Part shown: positions 23,034 to 31,485 of the stretch, one piece after another
How the letters are laid out: each line of letters opens with the position of its first letter
Position numbering within the stretch: the first letter of the stretch is position 1
Assembly: GCF_002723835.1 (NCBI RefSeq)
Contig: NZ_BEWG01000020.1
Coordinates: 168,206-210,127 of the forward strand
DNA from: Mycobacterium sp. shizuoka-1
GTDB lineage: Bacteria > Actinomycetota > Actinomycetes > Mycobacteriales > Mycobacteriaceae
Direction: 5' to 3'
DNA length: 41,922 nt
The notes under the pieces: model-generated
What the model saw: the letters and a program-made list of their open reading frames with translations, nothing else
What the model was told of the DNA's origin: nothing
Databases searched by the model: none
Position numbers and translations under genes: made by a program

Positions 23034-24393
23034 CGAATCCCTTGGTGCGCATCAGGAACTCGGCCAGGAATCCATCGTGTGGCAGCTCCTGCGCCGTGTG
23101 GTAGGTGGGCACCGGGCCGTGGTAGACGTTGGCGATTGTGGGCTCGTCGATCAGGTCGCCGACCAGGGTGTCGTCGTCGGTGATCGCGGTGACCACCAGT
23201 GAATTCCGCAGCGGCCCAACGCCGTCGGCGCGATTCCAGCCGGCGATCCAGACACACGGAAAGGCCAGCTCGGTGTTGAGCTGCTCGGCGTCGAGGTCGG
23301 CCAGCAGATGCACGGCCGGTCGTAGCACGGCCCGGCCGTCGCCCAGGTCGGCCACCATCTGGTCGGCGCCCAATACGGCGGTCGTGCCCTTCGCGCGCGT
23401 GGCGAGGAAGGTGGCGAGAGCCCGCGCGGAGGCGATCGACTGGGCGGGCAGGATCGCGCGCTCGTCCTCGGGCGCCAGCACTTCGATGGCGCTGAGCCGT
23501 TCGGCGATCGCGCCGGCGAGCGGCGCCGGGTCCCCCTCGACGAGAACAGCGGTGGTGTTGACACACGCCATCCCGCCCAGGCGGGCAATCGAATCGACGA
23601 TCACGTCGAGGTGCTCGCGCCAGTCCTGTTCGGCGGTGAGCAGGATCTTGGTCCGGCCCGGGCCGTTGACGTGCACAGCCGGATCGCCACCGTACTTGGC
23701 TGCGACGTCGGCGCCGCCGTACACCAACGCCAGGTCGGCCGCGGCGACGATGTCGTCCGCCCCACTGTGGTCGGTGGGCAGGTACAGTACGTCCTGGTCG
23801 CGAAAACCGGCCTCCCGCAACGCGGTCACCAGCCGATGTGCGGTGAAGGGTTCACGGCGCGACGGGCGGATCGCAACCCGGTACCCCAGCGCCAGCGCCT
23901 GCGGCCACAGTCCGTGCACGCCGGGCGCGTTGCCGGAGGCGTGCACACCGAACAACTCGCCGCGCCGCGACCAGATCGCGCGTCCGGTGCCAGGCTGCAC
24001 CGAGCGCCAATGCGGCGCCGCCGCGACCGGGCGGGCCGGCGCTACGGCGTCGAACGTGCAGGCGACGGCTTGGCTGACCTCCCGGGCCTGCGCGCGGGCG
24101 ACCGCGACCGGCAGACCGGAGACCCGGCTGGTCGCCCGGACGTAGGACTCGAAGTCCAGCCCGGCAGCCGTCGACTCGACGAACGCCCCGGCGGCCCTGT
24201 CCAGCAGTGCTTTTCGCTGATCGGTGGGCAGCGGCGCGGACTTGCGTTGGGCCGCCATCGCCCGGGCGATGAACAGTGGCGGCGCGACGCTGAGCTTGGC
24301 CATCGGCGCGCCCGCGGCGTCGGCGATGACTTCTCTTTTGCGGGAGCGGTATTCGCCGGATCCGCTCAATGCGGGCAGCTCGATCACGGTCAA
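23026..24393 (-). CDS. LuxC-like acyl reductase / aldehyde dehydrogenase-fold protein
   Basis: A 455-aa NAD(P)-dependent enzyme of the aldehyde dehydrogenase fold. The likely catalytic cysteine is C277 (LGGMACVNTTAV). Nucleotide-binding and substrate blocks are seen in FGVHASGNAPGVHGLWPQAL and YGGADVAAKYGGDPAV. As in LuxC, the thioester intermediate would be reduced to an aldehyde. The ATG at 24393 overlaps the stop of the adenylating partner (ATGA), so the two enzymes are made together and probably act as a pair. Confidence 0.82.
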   Translation of the reverse strand: MTVIELPALSGSGEYRSRKREVIADAAGAPMAKLSVAPPLFIARAMAAQRKSAPLPTDQRKALLDRAAGAFVESTAAGLDFESYVRATSRVSGLPVAVARAQAREVSQAVACTFDAVAPARPVAAAPHWRSVQPGTGRAIWSRRGELFGVHASGNAPGVHGLWPQALALGYRVAIRPSRREPFTAHRLVTALREAGFRDQDVLYLPTDHSGADDIVAAADLALVYGGADVAAKYGGDPAVHVNGPGRTKILLTAEQDWREHLDVIVDSIARLGGMACVNTTAVLVEGDPAPLAGAIAERLSAIEVLAPEDERAILPAQSIASARALATFLATRAKGTTAVLGADQMVADLGDGRAVLRPAVHLLADLDAEQLNTELAFPCVWIAGWNRADGVGPLRNSLVVTAITDDDTLVGDLIDEPTIANVYHGPVPTYHTAQELPHDGFLAEFLMRTKGFVK

Positions 24394-25481
24394 TACACGC
24401 CTTCGATCACCGGCTCGCCGTCGAGCGTGGCGACCGGTGCGACCTCGGCGACCGAGTCACCGATCTGCCCGGCCGGGCCGGGCAACCGGATCGCGCTGTC
24501 TCGTTCGAGGTTGTTCGGGATGAACATGCCCTTGCTGATGTGGTTCATCACCACCTGGCCGCGTTTGCCGTACTCGACCTGGCCGCCGGTGTCGGGATCG
24601 ACCACCCGGAACACGATGTAGGGGCTGCGCGGATCGAACACGGCGGTCTCGCCGACGATCCGGGTCTGGGCCTGCGACAGGATCATCGTGCTGCCGAACA
24701 CCATGGCGATGGTGGCGGCGGGAAAGACATCGCGCAGCACGTCGAGGGTGTCGAGATCCACGTGCGCGCCGCTGAGCAGGATGAAGCGGACCGTGTCACC
24801 GACCAACCCGGCGAGAGTGTCGTCGCGGGCGATCGCATCCAGCAGCGGCGGCGTGGTGTGCAGGTTGACGATCTCCTGGCTGCGCAGGACGTGGTCGGCC
24901 TGCTGCAGGAGGTGGCGCAGGTACGCCGACATCTCCGCCGCCGCGCCACGGGCCACCAGTGCCTTGACCCACCGCGGGTCGAGGTCGACGGTGTGGCAGA
25001 TCGACCCCAGCCGCGCCGACACCACCCGGGAGAAGTAGCCCACCCCGTGCGGGCCGCTGGGCATCAGGCACAGAAACGCGCGACCGGCGACGAACCCGGC
25101 GCGACGGAAATCCTCGGTCTGCCAGTCGGCGACCTGGGCCACCCAATCGGGCAGCTGCACCGTCCGCTTGGGTGCGCCTGTGCTGCCGCCCGATTCGAAG
25201 ATCAGCGGGACCGGCGGCGGTGACCCGTAGCCACGCGGAATCAGGTCCTCGGCCCGGGTGCGCCGTAACTCGTTGACCAGGTTGGGGAACCGGCGCAGGT
25301 CGGCGAAGGTCCGGACCTCGGTCAGCGGGTCGAAGTCGAGGCCGGCGGCGATGCGCAACCAGTACGGCGAGCCGGTGTCGGGGCCGAAGTGCCAGGCGAT
25401 CGCCGCGCGCAGGTACGCCTCCTGATCGGCTGGGGGAGCCGCGCGCGGCAGATCCAGCAGGGCGAAGTCGACGTCGGCCAC
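24390..25481 (-). CDS. EhpF/LuxE-like acid-adenylating enzyme
   Basis: A 363-aa acyl-adenylate-forming protein related to the phenylacetate-CoA ligase/EhpF group. The ATP loop is FESGGSTGAPKRT. Further marks are FILLSGAHVDL, VFGSTMILSQ and the ISKGMFIPNNLERDSA block. It lacks a full-length C-terminal domain, as do EhpF and LuxE. It should activate a carboxylic acid as an acyl-AMP and pass it to the downstream reductase. EhpF does this to griseoluteic acid, which explains why such proteins are often labelled as phenazine biosynthesis; no other phenazine gene is present here. Confidence 0.82.
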   Translation of the reverse strand: MADVDFALLDLPRAAPPADQEAYLRAAIAWHFGPDTGSPYWLRIAAGLDFDPLTEVRTFADLRRFPNLVNELRRTRAEDLIPRGYGSPPPVPLIFESGGSTGAPKRTVQLPDWVAQVADWQTEDFRRAGFVAGRAFLCLMPSGPHGVGYFSRVVSARLGSICHTVDLDPRWVKALVARGAAAEMSAYLRHLLQQADHVLRSQEIVNLHTTPPLLDAIARDDTLAGLVGDTVRFILLSGAHVDLDTLDVLRDVFPAATIAMVFGSTMILSQAQTRIVGETAVFDPRSPYIVFRVVDPDTGGQVEYGKRGQVVMNHISKGMFIPNNLERDSAIRLPGPAGQIGDSVAEVAPVATLDGEPVIEGVY

Positions 25482-25567
25482 ACAGGGGATCCTCCAGCAG
25501 CGTCCGTGCCGGTGTTCGCGGACGGGGCTGACGTTAACCGATTCGTCTGCAGGAGTTCGTGTTCCCG

Positions 25568-26623
25568 CTAGCCGGACCAGGACCGGGCCGCCGCGGCCAA
25601 CCCCCGCACGAGGGCCGAGGTGGCGGGCGAGAGCCCATCGGCCTGCGCGGGCTGGCTGCGCGGGCTGATGCCCCGCACCCGGGTCGGCAGCTCCAGCTGC
25701 GCCCCGCCCGCGCGCGGCTGGTTGACCGGGTTGTCCGGATGCAGGCCGCGCAGTTCGGCGGGGATGTCACCCAGATCGGTGATCACCCGGTAGCCGGGAA
25801 CGTCGATGGTGGCGGCGAGGTGGCGGGCCAATGCCCGGTTGCCGCCGCCGGCCAGCAGCTCGGTACTGCGCCCGATGCGCCCGTACCCGTGCACCGACAC
25901 CGCCACGTCGACGTGGTCCAGAAATGCGGCCAGCCGGGCGGATTCGGCACCGAGGTAGCGTGCCGACGGCAGGTGATGCGGATAGTCCTGCGGGTGGCGC
26001 AGCACATACAGCGAGGCGCCCGCCGCGTCGGCGGCCCGTTCGGCGATCACGTCGGTCATCTGCTCCAGTCCGCCGCCATGGATGGCGAGGAACCCGAACC
26101 GCGACCGCAGCCGGCTCACCTCGACGATCGCCGGATCGGCGAGGAGTTCGGAAAGCGATTGCGGCCCAGTGCCGTTCGATGCCAGTGGTCGCGGCCAGTG
26201 GGTCGGGTCCCAGCGGCGCAGGAACTCCACCCAGCGCGCGGGCAGGCCGTGGTGCAGCGCGCCGTCGATGATGCGCTCCAGATAGCCGGGCCGGGGTGGA
26301 CCGGGTTCGGTCCGGTGGTCGATGTACACCCAGGCCGGCGCCGGGCCGTCGGCGGTGTGCACCGTGAGCCGGTCGCGGCGATAGCGCACCGGCACCCCTT
26401 CGGCGCTGTCCAGGGTGGCCAGGTCGTGGTCGGTCAGCCACCACAGCACCCCGTGGACTTCACTGCCGGCGAAGGGCTCGACGGTGGCGACACCGCGCTC
26501 GTTGATCAGCCAGTCGTGGTCGGCCAGGGTCGCCGGCCGCGGGTCGGCGGCCCCGGGACAGCGCCGGGCCATCTGCTGCACGCAGAGGTTCGACCCGTAG
26601 GCGAAATACGGGTGCCTCATCAC
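25568..26623 (-). CDS. Gamma-glutamylcyclotransferase / poly-gamma-glutamate hydrolase fusion
   Basis: A 351-aa two-domain protein. The N-terminal part is a GGCT-like fold with the glycine loop PYFAYGSNL (about residues 5-12) and GVLWWLTDHDLATLDSAEG. The C-terminal part (about 165-351) matches the phage PghP/DUF867 poly-gamma-glutamate hydrolase family: FGFLAIHGGGLEQMTDVIAERAA with the metal-binding H and E, then AVSVHGYGR with a second metal His. Both domains act on gamma-glutamyl bonds. The start GTG shares a base with the stop of mntH (TAGTG), so the two are coupled. It corresponds, as I recall, to Rv0923c. Confidence 0.8.
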   Translation of the reverse strand: MMRHPYFAYGSNLCVQQMARRCPGAADPRPATLADHDWLINERGVATVEPFAGSEVHGVLWWLTDHDLATLDSAEGVPVRYRRDRLTVHTADGPAPAWVYIDHRTEPGPPRPGYLERIIDGALHHGLPARWVEFLRRWDPTHWPRPLASNGTGPQSLSELLADPAIVEVSRLRSRFGFLAIHGGGLEQMTDVIAERAADAAGASLYVLRHPQDYPHHLPSARYLGAESARLAAFLDHVDVAVSVHGYGRIGRSTELLAGGGNRALARHLAATIDVPGYRVITDLGDIPAELRGLHPDNPVNQPRAGGAQLELPTRVRGISPRSQPAQADGLSPATSALVRGLAAAARSWSG

Positions 26624-27840
26624 TAGTGGGCGAGCGTGAGATAGATGAGAACCACGTTCAGCAGCGTAATCACCGCGGCGACGGACCAGCCGAGGATGGT
26701 GGTCAGACGGCTGTTCGCGTCGGCCCCCATCAGCGTGGGATTGCCGGTCAGCCTGATGAGCGGTATCAGGGCGAACGGGATCCCGAAGGACAGTACGACC
26801 TGGGAGATCACCAGCGCGCGGCTCGGGTCGATCCCGATCGCGAGCACCACGAGCGCGGGAATCAGGGTGACCAGCCGGCGCACCAGCAGCGGGAAGGTCT
26901 TGCGCAGCAAGCCCTGCATGATCATGGCGCCCGCATAGGCTCCGACGGAGGTCGACGCCAGCCCCGACGCCAGTAGCCCGATCGCGAACAGCAGTGCCAC
27001 CGCGGGGCCGAGGGTGTCGCGGACTGCGGCGTGGGCGCCCTCGATCGAGTCGGTGTCGCCGAGGCCTTGCAGATTGGTCGCCGCGATCAGCAGCATCGAC
27101 AGGTTGACCGCGCCGGCGATCAGCATGGCGATGCCCACGTCCCAGCGGGTGGCCCGCAGCAATCGGGTGCGAGGGGCGCCCGCCGCCGGGTGGCCGTGCC
27201 GGTCGCGGGCAAGCCCGGAATGCAGGTAGACCGCGTGCGGCATCACTGTCGCGCCGAGCATGGCGGTCGCGAGCAGGACGCTTTCCGGGCCGTCGAAGCG
27301 GGGGACGAGGCCGCCCACCACGTCAGCCGCCGGCGGCGCCTTGACGAACAGGCTGGCCAGAAAGCCGACCGCGATCACCCCCAGCAGGCCGGTGATCACC
27401 CGCTCGAAGACCCGCTGGCCGCGCCGGTCCTGTACCGCCAGCAGCAGCAGCGACACCACGCCGGTGATCACCCCGCCAGCCAACAGCGGCAGATCGAACA
27501 GCAGCCGCAGTGCGATCGCACCACCGACCACCTCGGCGAGGTCGGTGGCGATCGCGACCAACTCGGCTTGGATCCAGTAGCCGATGCGGCTGGGGGTGCG
27601 GGTGTGGTCGCGGACCGCTTCGGGCAGTGTGCGGCCGGTGACCAGGCCCAACTTCGCCGACAGGTATTGCACCAGCCCCGCCATCGCGTTGGCCATCACG
27701 ATCACCCACACCAGCAGGAAGCCGAACTGGGCGCCGGCGCTGATGTTGGCCGCGACGTTGCCGGGGTCCACGTAGGCGATGGCCGCGACAAAGGCCGGAC
27801 CGAGCAGATACCAGCCCGGCCGACGGAGGACCTGTGTCAC
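26623..27840 (-). CDS. mntH: NRAMP-family divalent metal transporter MntH
   Basis: A 405-aa proton-coupled Mn2+/Fe2+ importer with about eleven helices. The metal site is formed by DPGN in helix 1 (AIAYVDPGNVA, near residue 25) and MPHAVYLHS in helix 6, both intact. The GTG start is at 27838-27840. A palindromic operator candidate lies 38 bases upstream. It is the first gene of a transcript that includes the GGCT/hydrolase fusion. The pairing and position match what I recall of Rv0924c. Confidence 0.93.
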   Translation of the reverse strand: MTQVLRRPGWYLLGPAFVAAIAYVDPGNVAANISAGAQFGFLLVWVIVMANAMAGLVQYLSAKLGLVTGRTLPEAVRDHTRTPSRIGYWIQAELVAIATDLAEVVGGAIALRLLFDLPLLAGGVITGVVSLLLLAVQDRRGQRVFERVITGLLGVIAVGFLASLFVKAPPAADVVGGLVPRFDGPESVLLATAMLGATVMPHAVYLHSGLARDRHGHPAAGAPRTRLLRATRWDVGIAMLIAGAVNLSMLLIAATNLQGLGDTDSIEGAHAAVRDTLGPAVALLFAIGLLASGLASTSVGAYAGAMIMQGLLRKTFPLLVRRLVTLIPALVVLAIGIDPSRALVISQVVLSFGIPFALIPLIRLTGNPTLMGADANSRLTTILGWSVAAVITLLNVVLIYLTLAH

Positions 27841-27877
27841 ACCACGAGCCTTCTATCCGGGGACACCAACAAGAAAG

Positions 27878-27891
27878 TTAGGGTACCCGAA
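27878..27891 (-). promoter_or_regulatory. Candidate MntR operator upstream of mntH
   Basis: TTAGGGTACCCGAA is a near-perfect 14-bp palindrome with the core GGGTACCC. It lies 38 bases before the mntH start and four bases after the stop of the neighbouring secreted-protein gene. In M. tuberculosis, MntR represses mntH in the presence of Mn2+. The match to a known MntR consensus cannot be confirmed here. Confidence 0.5.
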
Positions 27892-27894
27892 ACT

Positions 27895-28137
27895 TCACAA
27901 ACCGATGAACACGCCGCCGAGGCCGATGCCGAAGCCGCCGAAGCCCCAGCCGGCCAGCGGGTTCTGCAAAGCCGGGTTGGGCGAGGTGACAATCGCCGCA
28001 TGCCCGGGGGTTTCGCAGACTGTGGTGCTGGGACCGGTGTCGGTGCATTGCGCGGGGCGGGCCGCGGCCGGTGCGGCCGCGATGACTGCCGCGACCGCGA
28101 GCACAATCGGAGCGCCGAGAACAATCTTGGTAACCAT
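27895..28137 (-). CDS. Small secreted protein, C-x-DTG...C-x-TPG type
   Basis: An 80-aa exported protein. A signal peptide (IVLGAPIVLAVAAVIAAAPAAARP) is followed by a two-cysteine motif QCTDTGPSTTVCETPG and a glycine-rich end (LAGWGFGGFGIGLGGVFIGL). The function is unknown. The ATG at 28135-28137 has AAGGAGG six bases upstream. The motif recurs in the next gene, so the two are probably diverged tandem copies. Confidence 0.75.
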   Translation of the reverse strand: MVTKIVLGAPIVLAVAAVIAAAPAAARPAQCTDTGPSTTVCETPGHAAIVTSPNPALQNPLAGWGFGGFGIGLGGVFIGL

Positions 28138-28168
28138 GGTGGCCTCCTTTGTGGCCGCGATCTCGAGC

Positions 28169-28489
28169 TCAGCGGCCTCCGCCGCCATGGGCCCCACCGC
28201 CGCCTGCGGGGCCTGGGCCACCGAAAATCAGTGCGGGACCAAAGAACTCGTCGCCCCAGGGATAGGCAAAATCCTCGGGGACTTCGGGCGTCGAGTTGAG
28301 CTGCACGTTGCCGGGGGTGGCGCATTCGGTGGTCTGGCCACCGATCACCGAGCTGCCCCCGGTGTCGACACAGCTTGGGCCCGACGGGGTGATCAACGTC
28401 GTGTCGGCTCCGGCGGCCGGAGCCGGCGCACCGGCGGCCGCGCCCGCGGCGACGAGCAACGCACACGCATAGCGGAGCCTGTGCCGCAT
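28169..28489 (-). CDS. Small secreted protein, paralogue of its neighbour
   Basis: A 106-aa exported protein. The signal segment YACALLVAAGAAAGAPAPAAGA ends before ADTTL. The mature part has CVDTG, then TTEC-x-TPGN, the same two-cysteine layout as the neighbouring gene with five extra residues between the cysteines. The tail is glycine-rich (GGPGPAGGGGAHGGGGR). AGGAAGGG lies before the ATG at 28487-28489. Function unknown. Confidence 0.75.
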   Translation of the reverse strand: MRHRLRYACALLVAAGAAAGAPAPAAGADTTLITPSGPSCVDTGGSSVIGGQTTECATPGNVQLNSTPEVPEDFAYPWGDEFFGPALIFGGPGPAGGGGAHGGGGR

Positions 28490-28514
28490 CGGTATTCCCT
28501 TCCTGGCAGTTCCC

Positions 28515-29591
28515 CTACCCAGCAGCGTACAGCCCTTTGCCAGTGACGAACGGCAAGTCGATCGTCGTGCGGATCCCCGCCGGGGCGGCCACCACCGACG
28601 GGATGGCGTTGACGAGACGCATCGCGGTGGCCACCAGGCCGGCGTGATTGTGGTCGCCATTGGGTGAGCTCAGGCACAGATCCATGGCGTAGGACGGTTC
28701 GCCGGTGATCTCGATCCGGTAGTTGCCGCCGGGCTGGGCCGGCTGGGGCCACTCGGGGAACAGGTCGTCGCGCAGGCGGGTGACGTGTTCGACGACGATC
28801 ACCGGGGCACCGCCGACCAGTCCGATCACCTCGAACCGAAGTCCAGCGGCGGTGCCTTTGGCGATGGTGCCTGCCGCGATCTCGATGTCCTCGGGCGCGG
28901 GCTCGCGCACGTAGAGGTCTTCGATGCCGTCGAGTTCCACGCCAAGGCCCGCCGCGATCTGCCGGATCACCGAGCCCCAGGCCAAGCTCAGCACGCCGGG
29001 CTGCAGCAGCATCGGAATCTCGTCCATCGGCTTGCCGAAGCCCATCACGTCGAACATCACCGTGGCGCTGTCGTAGGTGGCGTAGTCGAGGATCTCCATG
29101 CAGCGGATCTGCTGAATGTTCTGGCAGGTGCCGGCCAGCGCCAGCGGTAGCAGGTCGTTGGCGAACCCCGGGTCGATGCCGTTGACGAACAGACTCGAAT
29201 TGCCCTGTTGTGCGGCATCTTCCAGCGGTTGGATCATTTCGTCGGGAATCACCTGCCACGGCCACTGCAGGAACACCGGCCCGCTGCCGACGACGTTGAC
29301 CCCGGCGGCCAGGATGCGCCGGTAATCCTCCAGCGCCTCGGGCAGTCGGTGGTCGGCCAGCGCGTTGTAGACCACGCACTGCGGTTTGGCCGCCAGCACC
29401 TCGTCGAGGTCGGTGGTGGCCGTGACACCGGTGGTGCCGTCCAGCCCGACCAGCTCGGCGGCGTCCTTGCCGGCTTTGGCGTCAGAGGAGACCCACACCC
29501 CGGTGAGCTCGAATTCCGGGTTGGTGATCAATGCCTTGAGCGCGTGGACACCGACATTGCCGGTGCCGATCTGTGCGACGCGGATGGGCAT
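28515..29591 (-). CDS. DapB-like NAD(P)-binding oxidoreductase
   Basis: A 358-aa protein with an N-terminal Rossmann domain (IRVAQIGTGNVGVHALKAL) of the dihydrodipicolinate reductase/diaminopimelate dehydrogenase type. A long central and C-terminal domain includes VNGIDPGFANDLLPLALAG and FEVIGLVGGAPVIVVEHVTRL. The true lysine-pathway DapB is shorter, so a role in lipid or sterol-like substrate oxidation is more likely, in keeping with the SDR eight bases upstream on the same strand. It resembles what I recall of Rv0926c, which has the same length. Confidence 0.8.
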   Translation of the reverse strand: MPIRVAQIGTGNVGVHALKALITNPEFELTGVWVSSDAKAGKDAAELVGLDGTTGVTATTDLDEVLAAKPQCVVYNALADHRLPEALEDYRRILAAGVNVVGSGPVFLQWPWQVIPDEMIQPLEDAAQQGNSSLFVNGIDPGFANDLLPLALAGTCQNIQQIRCMEILDYATYDSATVMFDVMGFGKPMDEIPMLLQPGVLSLAWGSVIRQIAAGLGVELDGIEDLYVREPAPEDIEIAAGTIAKGTAAGLRFEVIGLVGGAPVIVVEHVTRLRDDLFPEWPQPAQPGGNYRIEITGEPSYAMDLCLSSPNGDHNHAGLVATAMRLVNAIPSVVAAPAGIRTTIDLPFVTGKGLYAAG

Positions 29592-29599
29592 GGTGCTCC

Positions 29600-30391
29600 T
29601 TACAGGTCGGGAATCGGAAGGTCGAGGTTGGGCACGATGAGGCCGCCGTCGACCTCGAGCATCTTGCCGGTGAGATAGCTGGCGGCGGGCGAGGCGAGAT
29701 ACACCGCGGCGGCGGCGATGTCGAGCGGATCGCCGAGCCTGCGCATCGGCGTCGCCTTCTCCATCGGGTCGCGCAGTTCGTCGTTGGAGGCCACGATCTC
29801 CAGCGCCGAGGTCAGGATCGATCCCGGTGCGATGGCGTTGACCCGGATCTTCGGGCACAGGTCCAACGCGGTGAGCCGGGTGTAATGCGCCAGCGCCGCC
29901 TTGGCGGTGCTGTATGCGGCGAAACCACGACCGGCCAGCCGGCCCATGGTCGAGGTGATGTTGATGATGTTGCCGCCGCCGGAGTGCTCGATCATCAGCG
30001 GCGCCGCCGCCAGGGTCAGGGCGTGTGCGGTCAACACGTTGAACGTGAACGCATCCTTCATGTCTTTGACGCTGGTGGTCATCAACGCGTTGGGCATGGA
30101 GCCGCCGACGTTGTTCACGACGATGTCCAGCTTGCCGAATGCGTCGACCGCGGTGCCGGCCAGCGCGGCCGTCGTCTCCGGGTGCGCGAGATCGCCGACG
30201 ACGATGTGGGCGCGCCGGCCGACCCCCTCGATCTGCTGGGCGACCGACTCCAACTCGGACTGGGTACGTGAGCCGATCACGACGTCGGCGCCGACTTCGG
30301 CAAAGGCCACGGCGATCGCCGCGCCCAGACCGCGACCGGCACCGGTGACCACTGCAACTTGACCGTCAAGTCTGAACTTGTCGAGTATCAC
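29600..30391 (-). CDS. Short-chain dehydrogenase/reductase (SDR)
   Basis: A 263-aa classical SDR. The cofactor motif is TGAGRGLG (residues about 14-21), the NNVGG motif follows near residue 90, and the catalytic Ser-Tyr-Lys are in INITSTMG and YSTAK. It ends with the [10 protein letters not shown] block. It probably oxidises or reduces a hydroxy/keto group on a lipid. The GTG start at 30389-30391 gives a protein equal in length to Rv0927c as I recall it. A KstR-type operator lies 75 bases upstream, and the DapB-like gene follows after 8 bases. Confidence 0.9.
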   Translation of the reverse strand: MILDKFRLDGQVAVVTGAGRGLGAAIAVAFAEVGADVVIGSRTQSELESVAQQIEGVGRRAHIVVGDLAHPETTAALAGTAVDAFGKLDIVVNNVGGSMPNALMTTSVKDMKDAFTFNVLTAHALTLAAAPLMIEHSGGGNIINITSTMGRLAGRGFAAYSTAKAALAHYTRLTALDLCPKIRVNAIAPGSILTSALEIVASNDELRDPMEKATPMRRLGDPLDIAAAAVYLASPAASYLTGKMLEVDGGLIVPNLDLPIPDL

Positions 30392-30465
30392 GTGTCTCTC
30401 TTCCCTTGTCGGCGAACACCGTAACAAGACCACTAAGGCTGTTAACGCTCCATCCGGAACGTAAC

Positions 30466-30479
30466 TGAAACACGTTCTA
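30466..30479. promoter_or_regulatory. KstR-type TetR operator upstream of the SDR operon
   Basis: TGAAACACGTTCTA fits TNNAACNNGTTNNA, the pattern described for the cholesterol-catabolism repressor KstR. A wider GAACGT-N9-ACGTTC inverted repeat (30457-30477) overlaps it. It lies 75 bases before the SDR start and 45 bases beyond the 3' end of ku. Confidence 0.5.
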
Positions 30480-30523
30480 TTTTGGTGCCGAGTTCGAAGA
30501 TTCGACGAAAATCCGCAGAAAGG

Positions 30524-31450
30524 TCAGCCCTTCTTGGCGGGTGCCTTCTTCGCGGCCGCCTTCTTGGCCGGCGCTTTCTTCGCGGCCGTCTTCTTGGCCG
30601 GCGCCTTCTTGGCGGGCGCCTTCGCGGCGGATGCCGCGTCGTCCGAGCCGCCCGCCTCACCGCGCCGCCGTTTCACGCTGGCTTCGAGCTTGGCCAGCAG
30701 ATCCGAGACGTCCTCGGTCTGGTCCAGCTCGGCCGGCTGCTCTTCGGTGGTGAACGCCTCGCCGCCCTCGAGCTTGGCTTCGACGAGTTCGCGCAGCTGT
30801 TCCTGATACGTGTCGTGGAACTGCTCGGGATGGAAGTCGTCGGCCATCGAGTCGACGACCTGCCCGGCCATCTTCAGCTCGGCGGGCTTGATCTCCACTT
30901 CTTTGTCGAGGACCGGGAAATCGGGATCGCGGATCTCGTCGGGCCACAGCAGGGTGTGCACCACCATCACGTCGCGCTTGGAGAAGTCCTTGACCCGCAG
31001 CGCCGCCAGCCGGGTCTTGTTGCGCAGAGCGAAGTGCACGATCGCCACCCGATCGGTGTCGGCGAGCGTCTTGGCCAGCAGCACATAGGACTTCGACGAT
31101 TTTCCGTCCGGCTCGAGGAAGTAGCTGCGGTCATACATCAGCGGGTCGATCTCGCTGGCCGGAACGAACTGGACCACCTCGATCTCGTGACTGCGTTCCT
31201 CGGGCAGGGTGGCGATGTCGTCGTCGGTGATCACCACGGTCTGGCCGTCGTCGGACTCGTAGGCCTTGGCGATGTCGCGGAATTCGACCACTTCACCGCA
31301 CACCTCGCAGACGCGCTTGTAGCGGATGCGGCCGTTGTCCTTGGCGTGCACCTGATGGAACTTCAGATCGTGGTCCTCGGTGGCGCTGTACACCTTGACG
31401 GGGACGTTCACCAGACCGAATGCGATCGAGCCTTTCCAGATGGAACGCAT
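30524..31450 (-). CDS. ku: DNA end-binding protein Ku
   Basis: A 308-aa bacterial Ku homodimer subunit that binds double-strand ends and recruits LigD in non-homologous end joining. It begins MRSIWKGSIAFGLVNVPVKVYSATE, has the CEVCGEVV cysteine pair, the RSYFLEPDG and MVVHTLLWPDEIR blocks of the core ring, and an added tail from about residue 260 with repeated KKAPAKK units. The lysine-rich tail is typical of mycobacterial Ku and contacts DNA. It is divergent from ligD, with one small gene between. Confidence 0.97.
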   Translation of the reverse strand: MRSIWKGSIAFGLVNVPVKVYSATEDHDLKFHQVHAKDNGRIRYKRVCEVCGEVVEFRDIAKAYESDDGQTVVITDDDIATLPEERSHEIEVVQFVPASEIDPLMYDRSYFLEPDGKSSKSYVLLAKTLADTDRVAIVHFALRNKTRLAALRVKDFSKRDVMVVHTLLWPDEIRDPDFPVLDKEVEIKPAELKMAGQVVDSMADDFHPEQFHDTYQEQLRELVEAKLEGGEAFTTEEQPAELDQTEDVSDLLAKLEASVKRRRGEAGGSDDAASAAKAPAKKAPAKKTAAKKAPAKKAAAKKAPAKKG

Positions 31451-31485
31451 CTGTCCAGTATGCAGGCCTGAACCCAGATTCTGAG

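Noticed and set aside
24390..25481. Phenazine biosynthesis gene
   Set aside because: The EhpF resemblance concerns the adenylating activity. No phzA-G genes are present in the window, so a phenazine product is not supported.
30532..30625. Repeated GCCTTCTTGGC-type units that look like a short tandem repeat or array
   Set aside because: They encode the KKAPAKK repeats of the Ku tail. They are in frame, of unequal length and have no spacer structure, so this is a protein repeat and not a CRISPR or noncoding array.
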